A stretch of DNA of 64,000 nucleotides from Ignavibacteriota bacterium (lineage in GTDB: Bacteria > Bacteroidota > Ignavibacteria > UBA10030 > UBA6906). Position 1 is the stretch's first letter. Each line of letters opens with the position of its first letter. This document shows positions 35,817-44,474 of this stretch, in pieces. The notes under the pieces are model-generated. The model searched no databases. It was not told where the DNA came from and saw only the letters and a list, made by a program, of their open reading frames with translations. Made by a program: the position numbers and the translations under genes. The stretch lies in the NCBI GenBank assembly GCA_016707525.1, contig JADJHP010000003.1, forward strand, positions 310,001-374,000, in the 5' to 3' direction.

Positions 35817-36698
35817 ATGAGAACTCTGAAAGCAAGTGGATTTGAGGGGGAACGGTCGATCGTTGTCCCCGGCCCGATCATCGCCGGCCTCTCCCGGTCG
35901 GAGGTCTCGGATCCGCTCTATGTGGCGTGCATTGGGTACTATCCTCAGGCAAAGTATCACTTCAGGGAGAGGCGTACGGGGGCGGCAGAAAACATCCTCA
36001 TATATTGTGTTGGGGGGCGCGGATGGTACGAACTCGATGGGTCACGACACGAGGTAGGCAAGGACCAGTTCTTCGTCCTGCCGAAAGGTACGGCGCACCG
36101 CTACGGAGCCGACCGCAGGGATCCGTGGACGATCTACTGGGTGCACTTTGCAGGAGAAAAGGCTCGTGAGCTTGTCGCATTGCTGGAAGCACGTTCGGAA
36201 CAACCACGGAGCATAGCGTTTCTTGCGGAGCGGATCGGGCTCTTCGATGACATCTTCGAGGCCCTCTCCATGGGGTACAGCCATGAGAATCTCATGTATG
36301 CGAGCATGTGCCTCTGGCATTTCCTCGGGAGCGTGATCTTCCCCGATCAGTTCGCCCGGATCCGGAATACAGGAGAAGAGACGAACATCCAGAAGCTCAT
36401 CTACTTCATGAAGCGGCATATTGCGGAGCAGTGCAGCCTTGCCCGGCTCGCGGGAGCGGCCGGGCTTTCCCCATCGCATCTTTCCGTCCGCTTCAAGAAG
36501 ACCACCGGATACTCTCCCCTGCAGTATTTCACGCAGCTCAAGATCCAGCGGGCGTGCCAGTACCTCGATCACACGGATATGGAGATCAAGGAGATCAGCG
36601 CGGCACTGGGCTTCAGCGATCCGCTGTACTTCTCCCGCGTATTCAACAAACTGATGAAGGCGTCACCGAAACGATACCGGCTCCGCAAGAAAGGCTAG
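35817..36698 (+). CDS. AraC-family transcriptional regulator
   Basis: A 293-residue regulator. An N-terminal cupin-like sugar-sensing domain (about 1-150; ILIYCVGGRGWYELDG, QFFVLPKGTAHRYGAD, WTIYWVHFAG) is followed by two helix-turn-helix units (about 190-293; LARLAGAAGLSPSHLSVRFKK and IKEISAALGFSDPLYFSRVFNKLMKASPKRYR). This is the XylS/AraC activator layout. The ATG at 35817 is chosen; a GTG at 35799 is an alternative. It is divergent from the GH2/DUF5107 genes, its likely targets. It converges on the receiver-phosphatase gene with a 4-base overlap in which the two stop codons share CTAG. Confidence 0.93.
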   Translation: MRTLKASGFEGERSIVVPGPIIAGLSRSEVSDPLYVACIGYYPQAKYHFRERRTGAAENILIYCVGGRGWYELDGSRHEVGKDQFFVLPKGTAHRYGADRRDPWTIYWVHFAGEKARELVALLEARSEQPRSIAFLAERIGLFDDIFEALSMGYSHENLMYASMCLWHFLGSVIFPDQFARIRNTGEETNIQKLIYFMKRHIAEQCSLARLAGAAGLSPSHLSVRFKKTTGYSPLQYFTQLKIQRACQYLDHTDMEIKEISAALGFSDPLYFSRVFNKLMKASPKRYRLRKKG

Positions 36699-37861
36699 GT
36701 CCCGTTGTACCGCAGTGCAAGCAGGGTAATGTCGTCCGACTGCGGCGCCTCACCGGTATGCTTCTTCAGATCCCCCATGTTCCCCTTCACGACCTCTTCG
36801 ATGGCCGCTCCGGTCACCGACGCTAGATAGCTCATCAGGCGATCATCCCCATATTGATTGTTGTCCGCGTCCATTGCCTCACTGACACCATCCGTATAGA
36901 GGAACAGCGTATCTCCGGGCAGGAGCCGGACCTTCTTCGTATCGTAGTCCAGGTGACCGAATTTCCCGAGGATCGACCCCTCCGTCAAGGGGAGCTGCTC
37001 CACTTCACCCGACGCCCGCATCAGATACGGCGAATTCTGAGCACCATTGCTGAACTGCAATTCACCGGAGCGGATATTCAGCACCCCGAAGAAGACCGTG
37101 ACGAAGGTCGATGATTCGCTTTCAGGAATGAGCAACGTGTTGAGCCTCCGGAGGACCTCGCCCGGGTTGACGATCTGGTGGGCGATCGCCTTCAGGAGCG
37201 TCCGGCTGACCGCCATGTAGATCGCCGCCGGTATCCCCTTCCCCGAGACATCGCCGATCGTGAACGCAAGACGATCAGCATCGATGAAATAGTAGTCATA
37301 GAAATCGCCGCCCACCTCTTTCGCCGTGAGCATCTCGGCGTACAGGCCGATCTGCGGGTGTTGCGGGAATGGAGGAAAGACCTTCGGCAGCAACGCTTGC
37401 TGGATGCGCGTCGCGGTGCCCAGATCGCGCTGCACCGCAAGCAGTTCGTCCCTGGACCGCAGCGCGTGCCGGATGACCTCGAGCTGGTCCATGGTCTTCC
37501 GCACCGTCAGTTCCAGATCCGCAAAGTCGATCGGCTTCGTGAGGAAGTCGAACGCTCCGCGGTTCATCGCCGTCCGGATGTTCTCCATATCCCCGTACGC
37601 AGAGATGATCACGGACTTGATCGCGGGGTTGTTCCTTTCACCCACGCGTTCCAGCAGCGTCAGGCCATCCATCTCCGGCATATTGATGTCGGAGAGGATG
37701 ACGGTAATGTCCTTATGTTCATCCAGTTTGCGCAGGGCATGCACACCATTCTGGGCGAATTCGAACGTGAGCTCGTTCTCGCGGATCTGCTTGCGGAAGC
37801 GCTGTCGGATGAGGACTTCAAGATCCGGCTCATCATCAACGACGAGAATCTTGGGGGGCAC
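36695..37861 (-). CDS. Response regulator with PP2C/SpoIIE-type phosphatase output (RsbU-like)
   Basis: A 388-residue protein. The N-terminal receiver domain has the phosphoacceptor Asp58 in VILSDINMPEMDG, acidic VVDDEPD and the TKPID lysine region. A coiled-coil linker (about 120-165) leads to a PP2C-type serine phosphatase (about 190-388; AKEVGGDFYDYY, FTIGDVSGKGIPAAIYMA, TLFLYTDGVSEAMD, SDDITLLAL), which contains the metal-binding aspartates. Such proteins dephosphorylate anti-sigma-factor antagonists in partner-switching pathways. It lies 21 bases after a stand-alone receiver and downstream of a large hybrid-like kinase, all on the minus strand, so it is a likely output of that kinase. 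Confidence 0.93.
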   Translation of the reverse strand: MPPKILVVDDEPDLEVLIRQRFRKQIRENELTFEFAQNGVHALRKLDEHKDITVILSDINMPEMDGLTLLERVGERNNPAIKSVIISAYGDMENIRTAMNRGAFDFLTKPIDFADLELTVRKTMDQLEVIRHALRSRDELLAVQRDLGTATRIQQALLPKVFPPFPQHPQIGLYAEMLTAKEVGGDFYDYYFIDADRLAFTIGDVSGKGIPAAIYMAVSRTLLKAIAHQIVNPGEVLRRLNTLLIPESESSTFVTVFFGVLNIRSGELQFSNGAQNSPYLMRASGEVEQLPLTEGSILGKFGHLDYDTKKVRLLPGDTLFLYTDGVSEAMDADNNQYGDDRLMSYLASVTGAAIEEVVKGNMGDLKKHTGEAPQSDDITLLALRYNGT

Positions 37862-37882
37862 CGTGAGATCCTTTCTGATCGG

Positions 37883-38275
37883 TTATGCTGCTCCACCGGT
37901 GTCGGGTGCTGGCTTCAGCACATCGCGTTTCACCTGGTCGAAGTCGATGGGCTTCGTAAAGTAGTTCTCCGCACCTGCCGAGATCGCGGTCTTGAAGTTG
38001 ACCTCATCACCGTACGCAGTGATCATGGACACCCTGATCGCGGGGTATTTCTCTTTGACGGCCTTCAGCAGGTCGATGCCGGTGATGCCCGGCATGTTGA
38101 TATCAGAGAGGATACAGACCACATCGGGAGGGCTCACGGTCTGCAAGTAGTCGAGTGCCTCCTCCCCCGAGAACGCATAACAGAGCTCGACGCGCCCATC
38201 CTTCACCTCTCTCCGAAATTGCTGGCGGAACAGGATCTCCACGTCCCGCTCGTCATCAACGATCATGATCTTCAT
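37883..38275 (-). CDS. Stand-alone CheY-like response regulator
   Basis: A 130-residue single receiver domain with IMIVDDERD at the N-terminus, phosphoacceptor Asp58 in CILSDINMPGITG, and the conserved TKPIDFDQV near the C-terminus. No output domain follows, so it acts through protein contacts or as a phosphate relay. Its start overlaps the stop of the sensor kinase by 4 bases (ATGA), showing translational coupling, and the receiver-phosphatase gene starts 21 bases after its stop. The strong similarity of the two receivers (both with LSDINMP and TKPIDF) suggests duplication. Confidence 0.93.
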   Translation of the reverse strand: MKIMIVDDERDVEILFRQQFRREVKDGRVELCYAFSGEEALDYLQTVSPPDVVCILSDINMPGITGIDLLKAVKEKYPAIRVSMITAYGDEVNFKTAISAGAENYFTKPIDFDQVKRDVLKPAPDTGGAA

Positions 38276-41200
38276 GCTGCGACTCCTTTTTCGGGTACCG
38301 GTTGTCGGGGGAGGACGATCACGAACTCCGTGAACTCCCCTTCCTGCGTGTCCACGCTGATCTCCCCCCTGTGCATCTGGGTGATGATATCATACGAGAG
38401 CGAAAGCCCCAGACCGGTCCCGACGCCGGCCGGCTTCGTCGTGAAGAACGGATTGAAGATCTTGTCCCGGACGGACTGAGGAATGCCGTTCCCGTTATCC
38501 CTGATACGGATCTCCACTCCTGCGGGCACGCTCCTGGCACTCACGCGCACGACCGGCATGAATCCGTTCTTCGACGTCTTCTTCTTGTCGTTCGCTGCGT
38601 AACAGGCATTGTTCACAATATTGAGGATCGCACGGCTCAGATCCTGGGGAACGACGCTCACCTTGCCGACCGCCGGGTCGAAGTCGGTCTCGATCTTCAC
38701 ATTGAACGACTGGTCCTGCGCCCGCATCCCGTGATACGCAAGGTTCGTGTACTCGGCCAGCAGCGCGTTCAGGTCGGTGTCCTGACGTTCTCCGGCTTTT
38801 CCACGGGAGTGCAACAGCATGCCGCGGACGATGCTGTCAGCCCGCTTGCCATGATCATTGATCTTCGTCACGTTCTGCTCGAGGTCATTCAGCAGGCTTT
38901 CGATCTCCGCTGCCCGCCCGGGGTCCACGCGGCCGCGTTCCGCTGCAAGCTCCTTCCGCAGATCCCTGGTCAGATCGCTCGAAAGCACCGAGAAGTTCGT
39001 GATGAAATTCAACGGGTTCTTGATCTCATGCGCGATCCCGGCGGTCAACTGGCCGAGCGAAGCCATCTTCTCGGACAGGATAAGCTGGTTCTGTGCCCCC
39101 TTGAGATGGGTAAGCGTCTTCTCCAACTCCCCCGTTCGTTCCTGGACCAGTTGTTCAAGCTCGGCCCTGCGCTTCTTCATACTGCGCATACGGTAGAAGT
39201 AGAATGATGGGCCGACCGTCAGGAATGCAAAGACCGCAAGAGCGATGAACCATGTCGTCTGATAGAAATGAGGCTCGAGAACGAAACGCACTGTCGCCCC
39301 CGTATCGTTCCATATGCCATCGCTGTTCGCCGCGATCACACGGAATGTGTATTCTCCCGGATTCAACCGGGTATAGTAGGCCTGCCGCCGGGATCCCGCA
39401 TCGATCCAGCCTTCGTCGAAGCCAACCAACTGATATTTGTAACGGACATCGTTCGCGCCGGCGAAACTGATACCGGCATAGTGGAATTCGAACCGGGCCT
39501 TCCCCGCGGGTACATGAATCACACTATCCGGCGGTTGGCGTTCTCCTTCCACCGCGAACCGGTCGATCACGACCGGCGGGGGCACCGCATTGATGCGGAT
39601 ATCAGCAGGATTCACCATGGCGAGCCCGCGCGTCGTTGCGAAGCAGAGTCTGCCGTCCTGCAATTGGAAGCCCGAGGGCGCGTAGCCACCGTTGCATTCC
39701 CGGCTTTCCATGCCGTCCGCCGTGCCGTAGGCGGTACACGTGACGGACTTCGCCTTTCCGTCCATGACGGCATTGACGTCGTTCTTCCTGACCCTGTACA
39801 CACCCTTGTTGCACGATAACCAGAGGTAGCCGGTCTTGTCCTCGAACACCGTGAAGGCGATGTAGTCGAACAATCCTTGTTTCGGGGTGATGTTCGTGAA
39901 TATCCCATCCTTGAATCGGAAGAGGCCATTGTCGGAGGCTGCTATCCAGATCGCCCCATCCTGGTCTTCATAGAGGGCGTTGACGGATCCCCCGGTGAAC
40001 CCCTGTGCTTCTCCGACCGCTTCCGCTTTCCCGTCTCGATAGCGATACAGACCGTTCTCTGTTGCCATCCAGAGAACACCGGTCCGGTCTTCGAACAGCT
40101 GTTGAATGAAGTCCGCGGCGACACCCGGCGTGCCTACGGTCGCAACTGTCGTGAATGATCCGCCCTTATATGATTGAAGGGTATTGCGTGAGCTCAACAG
40201 CCAGTCGCCGGAACGTATCAGAAGAAACGCCCCCGGGAGCGGTTCCGGCCGTCCGTCAACGATGCGTGAACGCAAGGAGACCGTCTCGTTCTTCACCGTG
40301 TAGAGGCCGCCCCGGGCACCTATCCAGAGGGTGCCCTCCTTATCTTCCTTCAGGGCACGGACCTCTTGAAACGGCGCGCCCTGCTTGTTGTCGAACACCG
40401 TGATGACGCCGTCTTTCAGCCTGTTGAGGCCCCCGAAGGCCGTGCCGATCCATACCGCACCCGATCGGTCTTCGGTGACCGCGGAGACCAGATCGTAACT
40501 GAGGCCAACCTTCGGGGAATAGGCAACGAATTTTTCGTCACGGAACCGGTCAACACCGCCGCCGTTCGTCCCCACCCAGATGCTCCCCTCGCGATCGATC
40601 ACAAGGTCCTGGACCGTGTTGTCGGAGAGCCCATGCGCACGGTCGAAGCGTTCAAAGGTCCCGTCGGCGAAGCGGGCGATGCCCTTTCCCGTGGCCAGCC
40701 ACAGGCTTCCTTCACGGTCTTCCCGGATCACGAAGATATCGTTCTCGTCGGCATTCTGCGAGATCGTAAAACCGGTGAACGTCCCCCCGGCGAATGACGC
40801 CAGCCCTCCTGCGGTCGCGAACCAGACGGTCCCCTTCGCATCCTGATGCATGGCCTGGATCACCGGGTTGGGGAGGACGGTGCTCTTCTCATAGCGCGTA
40901 ACCACTCCGTCATTGTATGCGAGAAGATGCGTGCGGGTACTGAACCACAGCGTTCCGCTCCGCTCCTCGAAACAATTCGCGGGCCCATTCAGGCGAACGA
41001 ACAGCGTTTCGGGGAATTCCTTCTGCCCGGACATCCTTTCGATCTTTCCGCCTGACATCCGTGCCAGGCCTGCCATCGTGCTGACCCAGAGGTGTTCCTT
41101 GCTGTCACGAAAGAGACCGATCACCGTGTCGGCGGGGAGTCCGTCCTTCATCGTGTACGTCCGGAACGAGTCCCCCAGGGCCTCGAAGAGTCCGCCCTGA

Positions 41201-41667
41201 GTGCCGATCCACATGGTGCCATAGGCATCGTTCTCCCAGGTGATCGCACGGTTGTGCGAGAGGCCGTTCGATGTGTCGATCTTCTTGAAGATGCCATTCT
41301 GCATGCGGACCATGCCGGGTGCAAATCCGGCGGGCCGCATCCAGAGGGCACCTGAACTATCCTCTTTCAATCGTACCATCCAGGATATGGGAAGCTCTTT
41401 GGTGTTCACCCTGTCGAACACCCTGAACTCCATCCCGTCGAAGCGGGCAAGGCCTTCCTGCGTTGCGAACCAGATGTACCCGTCGCGCGTTTGCAGAATG
41501 GACCCCGCAGAATTCTGCGGCATGCCGTTGGCCGTGGACCAGATCTGATGCACATATTGCACAATGGACTTCCTGCGTGCGAAGCTCTCCGAAGATGGAA
41601 GAAGGAAGAGAGCAGCAAGCACACAAAAGAGCATGGTGCGGAAGAGAGGGGACGGGGTATTCCGCAT
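38272..41667 (-). CDS. Two-component sensor kinase with periplasmic beta-propeller and Y_Y_Y domain
   Basis: A 1131-residue histidine kinase. The start at 41667 gives a signal peptide or anchor (MRNTPSPLFRTMLFCVLAALFLLPSSESFA). About 700 residues of two-component-regulator propeller repeats follow (VQYVHQIWSTANGMPQNSAG, then many GTLWFST/GSIWVGT/GAIWIAA units), then a Y_Y_Y domain (DVRYKYQLVGFDEGWIDAG). One membrane helix precedes a coiled coil (QLVQERTGELEKTL). The kinase core has the H-box GIAHEIKNPLNF with His880, an N-box region NIVNNACYAAND and the G-boxes DNGNGIP and GTGLGLSL. It has no receiver or DNA-binding domain, unlike many Bacteroidetes hybrid sensors; two receiver genes follow instead. 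The propeller probably senses a glycan or envelope signal. Confidence 0.94.
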   Translation of the reverse strand: MRNTPSPLFRTMLFCVLAALFLLPSSESFARRKSIVQYVHQIWSTANGMPQNSAGSILQTRDGYIWFATQEGLARFDGMEFRVFDRVNTKELPISWMVRLKEDSSGALWMRPAGFAPGMVRMQNGIFKKIDTSNGLSHNRAITWENDAYGTMWIGTQGGLFEALGDSFRTYTMKDGLPADTVIGLFRDSKEHLWVSTMAGLARMSGGKIERMSGQKEFPETLFVRLNGPANCFEERSGTLWFSTRTHLLAYNDGVVTRYEKSTVLPNPVIQAMHQDAKGTVWFATAGGLASFAGGTFTGFTISQNADENDIFVIREDREGSLWLATGKGIARFADGTFERFDRAHGLSDNTVQDLVIDREGSIWVGTNGGGVDRFRDEKFVAYSPKVGLSYDLVSAVTEDRSGAVWIGTAFGGLNRLKDGVITVFDNKQGAPFQEVRALKEDKEGTLWIGARGGLYTVKNETVSLRSRIVDGRPEPLPGAFLLIRSGDWLLSSRNTLQSYKGGSFTTVATVGTPGVAADFIQQLFEDRTGVLWMATENGLYRYRDGKAEAVGEAQGFTGGSVNALYEDQDGAIWIAASDNGLFRFKDGIFTNITPKQGLFDYIAFTVFEDKTGYLWLSCNKGVYRVRKNDVNAVMDGKAKSVTCTAYGTADGMESRECNGGYAPSGFQLQDGRLCFATTRGLAMVNPADIRINAVPPPVVIDRFAVEGERQPPDSVIHVPAGKARFEFHYAGISFAGANDVRYKYQLVGFDEGWIDAGSRRQAYYTRLNPGEYTFRVIAANSDGIWNDTGATVRFVLEPHFYQTTWFIALAVFAFLTVGPSFYFYRMRSMKKRRAELEQLVQERTGELEKTLTHLKGAQNQLILSEKMASLGQLTAGIAHEIKNPLNFITNFSVLSSDLTRDLRKELAAERGRVDPGRAAEIESLLNDLEQNVTKINDHGKRADSIVRGMLLHSRGKAGERQDTDLNALLAEYTNLAYHGMRAQDQSFNVKIETDFDPAVGKVSVVPQDLSRAILNIVNNACYAANDKKKTSKNGFMPVVRVSARSVPAGVEIRIRDNGNGIPQSVRDKIFNPFFTTKPAGVGTGLGLSLSYDIITQMHRGEISVDTQEGEFTEFVIVLPRQPVPEKGVAA

Positions 41668-42410
41668 GGTGGTGGATCTCTCACGACGTGAGTATGGGGG
41701 ATGGATCAGATCGGGCGGACAGACGGTATGAGCTGAAACAACGGAGAGCGGACAGCCCGGAGAGAGGGGGGCATACGGGGGTGCAAACCAGGGGCCTCCG
41801 GGCATACAAACGGGCTTTCGAATGGAGAGAACGGGTGATGACAACCACAGAGAATACGAAAGTCAGGAGTTGCAGTCAAGTTCCGCATTGTCGGGAGGAA
41901 CTTCCATCCTGCGAGTCATAACACGGACAGATGCTGTTTTGTTACAGAAGAATCTGGTTGATCTCACAGTGATCCTCAGGTGCCGGCCGGCCCACGGTTG
42001 TCCTGGTGAGCAGGCACCAGCTTCCGGATCGTTCGGGTGGGATCACCCGGGTGTGATCGCCCGGTGTGATCGCCCGGGATCCGCACGCTTGATTTTCCCG
42101 TGTGCAGCCACTACATTGTAGTACAGGTCAGGGGAGAGACCAGGGTTTCTCGGGGGGAATTGTGCGGGCCTCATTACATCCGGAATGGAGAAAGAGGCCT
42201 ATTGCGTTTCAGGCCCTCCATCTTCCCCATCTGCGTTCTCTGCAGAAGACATGCCTTCCCATCATGCCTCACCCCACCCGACGTCCTATCAGCACCTCAC
42301 TTCCCGTGTTCTCCTGAGCTGACGGACCGCAACGATCGCTGCTCAAGGGGACCCGATCGCACCACCATGGGACAATCGCTCAACTGCCGTTCCACGTTAT
42401 GAGGCCAGGA
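41668..42410. other. Gene-free interval between divergent genes
   Basis: About 740 bases without a convincing gene; the short open frames here have no family features. It must contain the promoters of the sensor kinase (-) and the DUF3857 gene (+). The one visible structure is a short tandem repeat at 42037-42076, listed separately. Confidence 0.55.
42037..42076. repeat. 13-bp tandem repeat, about three copies
   Basis: Two identical copies of GTGTGATCGCCCG (42051-42063 and 42064-42076) are preceded by a diverged copy GTGGGATCACCCG (42037-42049). They lie about 340 bases upstream of the DUF3857 gene. They could be regulator sites or a simple slipped-strand repeat. Confidence 0.6.
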
Positions 42411-44459
42411 ATGAATACGCGTTGCTGGAATTGCACTACGATCACCGCTGTCGCCATCGCCCTTCTCCTCGCGATCCGCACCGGCCATTCCGCGGAGCGC
42501 CCCGCAATGACCTGGGGCGAAGTGCCGCGCGAACATCTTCAGATGACGTCGTTTCCCGCCGACTCCAACGCGAACGCGGTGATCCTCTTCGACTACGGGG
42601 AAGGATCGTTCTCGTCACAGTACGATCTGACATTCACCCGCCACACGCGCATCAAGATCCTGACCAAGGCCGGCTTCGACCGGGGTACGGTCGCGGTGAG
42701 CTATTTCGCAGGCAAGGATGGAGAACGCATCACCGACATCGAAGGGATCACCACGACGCTCGGTGCGGACGGTGAACCCGTTCAGACGGAACTCGATGAG
42801 GACGAGATCTTCACGGAGGAAGTGACGGGGGACTGGCGCCGTGTCCGGTTCACGCTCCCGGCGCTGGCAGAGGGATGCGTGATCGAATTCAGGTACAGCA
42901 GAACTGGCGGCGGTCCGATGGACCTGCCGGACTGGGACTTCCAGACCACCGAACCCGTGCTCTGGAGCGAGTACCACGTCGTCTCACCCGTGGTCTTTCA
43001 GTTCGCCGTCGTGTCGTTCGGTGCGGAGCCGTACGCCATCAACGACGTCCACTACGACACACGTCCCTTCCTCTCGTCGGGCAACAGCCAGATGATGAAG
43101 ATGCAGATCCTGCACTACGCCCGCAGCGATGTGCCCGCACTCAGGAGCGAGCCGTACATTACGACGCTCGACGACTACAGGCTGAAGCTGAACGTTCAGC
43201 TTGCCGCGGTCCAGTGGCCCGGGGAGACCATGATCAAGGTCCTGCAAACCTGGCCGGCGCTGCTGGAGGAACTTCTGAAGCCTAAGGCGCTCGGCGGTGC
43301 GCTCGAAGGGACCGGCCGGACACGCGACCTCGCACTGGAGCTCACGGCCCATTGTGCGGACCCCAAAGAGAAGCTGACCGCGATCTATGATCACATCCGG
43401 CAGACCATTGTCTGGGATGGAGGGCGCAGCTACGGGGTGCATCATGACCTCAATGATGTTCTGACAGTAAAAAAGGGGAACAGCGCGGAGATCAACGTGC
43501 TTCTGATCGCCATGCTCCGGGCAGCAGGACTTGAAGCAACGCCGGTCCTCCTGAGCACGCGCAGCCATGGCAAGATCCAGAAACTCTGGCCGATCTATAC
43601 GAACTTCGACTACCTCATCGCGCAGGTGCGTGCCGGTGGGGAGACCTTCCTTGTGGATGCGACGGAACGGCAGAGGCCGCTCAACGTATTGCCGACCCGG
43701 GCTTTGAACCACGAAGGCCTTCTCGTGAAAGAAGGCACGGAAACATGGATCCCTATCGCGCCAGGCGGGGACTCACAGGAGGCGGTCTTTGTCACAGCAA
43801 CACTCACGGCGGATGGCTCCATCGCGGGAAGCGCACGGAAGAGTTTTTCAGGCAACAGTGCCCTGGACGCGAGGAGTTCGCTCAGCGGCAAGAAGGATGA
43901 CGAGTACGTGAAGGGGCTGCTCCGCACCGAGACAACAGGCTTCGCGCAGGACTCCTTCAGCATCGAGAACCGTGACTCCTCCGACCGTCCACTGGACGTA
44001 CGGATGACGTTCAATTCAGCGACGGCCGGACAGGTTCTTGAGGACCGCATATTCCTCAATCCCATGCTGTTTGAACGAAGGATGTCAAGTCCGTTCAAAC
44101 TCGCTACGCGTACGTTCCCGGTCGACATCCCGTATGGATCGACATCGACGTACACCATCACCCTGGCGATCCCGCCGGGGTATACGGTCACAAGTGTCCC
44201 CGTCGAATTCTCCACTCCGCTTCCCGGCAATGGAGGGCGGTATAGCCGGTCGGTCGCAGTCAAGGGGGATACCATCAGCCTTGTCACCCGATTCGAGATC
44301 ACCAGAACGTATTTCGAGCCACGATCGTACAAGGATCTACGGAAGGTCTTCGACGAGTCCGTGACGCGGGAGGCTGAGCTGATCGTATTGACGAAGGTCC
44401 CTCCCCCGCCGCCGGCACCGCCGAAGGGCGCGTCAACTCCCAAAACCAGAAAAAAATAG
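42411..44459 (+). CDS. DUF3857/transglutaminase-like protein with Cys-to-Ser change
   Basis: A 682-residue secreted protein. The start at 42411 is favoured by GAGG six bases upstream; ATG 42399 is an alternative. A hydrophobic N-terminal segment (TTITAVAIALLLAIRTGHSA) is a signal peptide. The DUF3857 domain covers roughly 60-260 (FTRHTRIKILTKAGFDRG, VIEFRYSRTGG). A transglutaminase-like domain follows (about 300-420), but at the catalytic position it reads KKGNSAEINVLL with Ser358 instead of cysteine, followed by LLIAMLRAAGLEATPVLLSTR. It is therefore probably not a functional transglutaminase or protease. A C-terminal domain follows and ends in a Pro/Lys-rich tail. The next gene, 15 bases on, is a related protein that keeps the cysteine. 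Confidence 0.88.
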   Translation: MNTRCWNCTTITAVAIALLLAIRTGHSAERPAMTWGEVPREHLQMTSFPADSNANAVILFDYGEGSFSSQYDLTFTRHTRIKILTKAGFDRGTVAVSYFAGKDGERITDIEGITTTLGADGEPVQTELDEDEIFTEEVTGDWRRVRFTLPALAEGCVIEFRYSRTGGGPMDLPDWDFQTTEPVLWSEYHVVSPVVFQFAVVSFGAEPYAINDVHYDTRPFLSSGNSQMMKMQILHYARSDVPALRSEPYITTLDDYRLKLNVQLAAVQWPGETMIKVLQTWPALLEELLKPKALGGALEGTGRTRDLALELTAHCADPKEKLTAIYDHIRQTIVWDGGRSYGVHHDLNDVLTVKKGNSAEINVLLIAMLRAAGLEATPVLLSTRSHGKIQKLWPIYTNFDYLIAQVRAGGETFLVDATERQRPLNVLPTRALNHEGLLVKEGTETWIPIAPGGDSQEAVFVTATLTADGSIAGSARKSFSGNSALDARSSLSGKKDDEYVKGLLRTETTGFAQDSFSIENRDSSDRPLDVRMTFNSATAGQVLEDRIFLNPMLFERRMSSPFKLATRTFPVDIPYGSTSTYTITLAIPPGYTVTSVPVEFSTPLPGNGGRYSRSVAVKGDTISLVTRFEITRTYFEPRSYKDLRKVFDESVTREAELIVLTKVPPPPPAPPKGASTPKTRKK

Positions 44460-44474
44460 CGGATAGCCGCCCCC

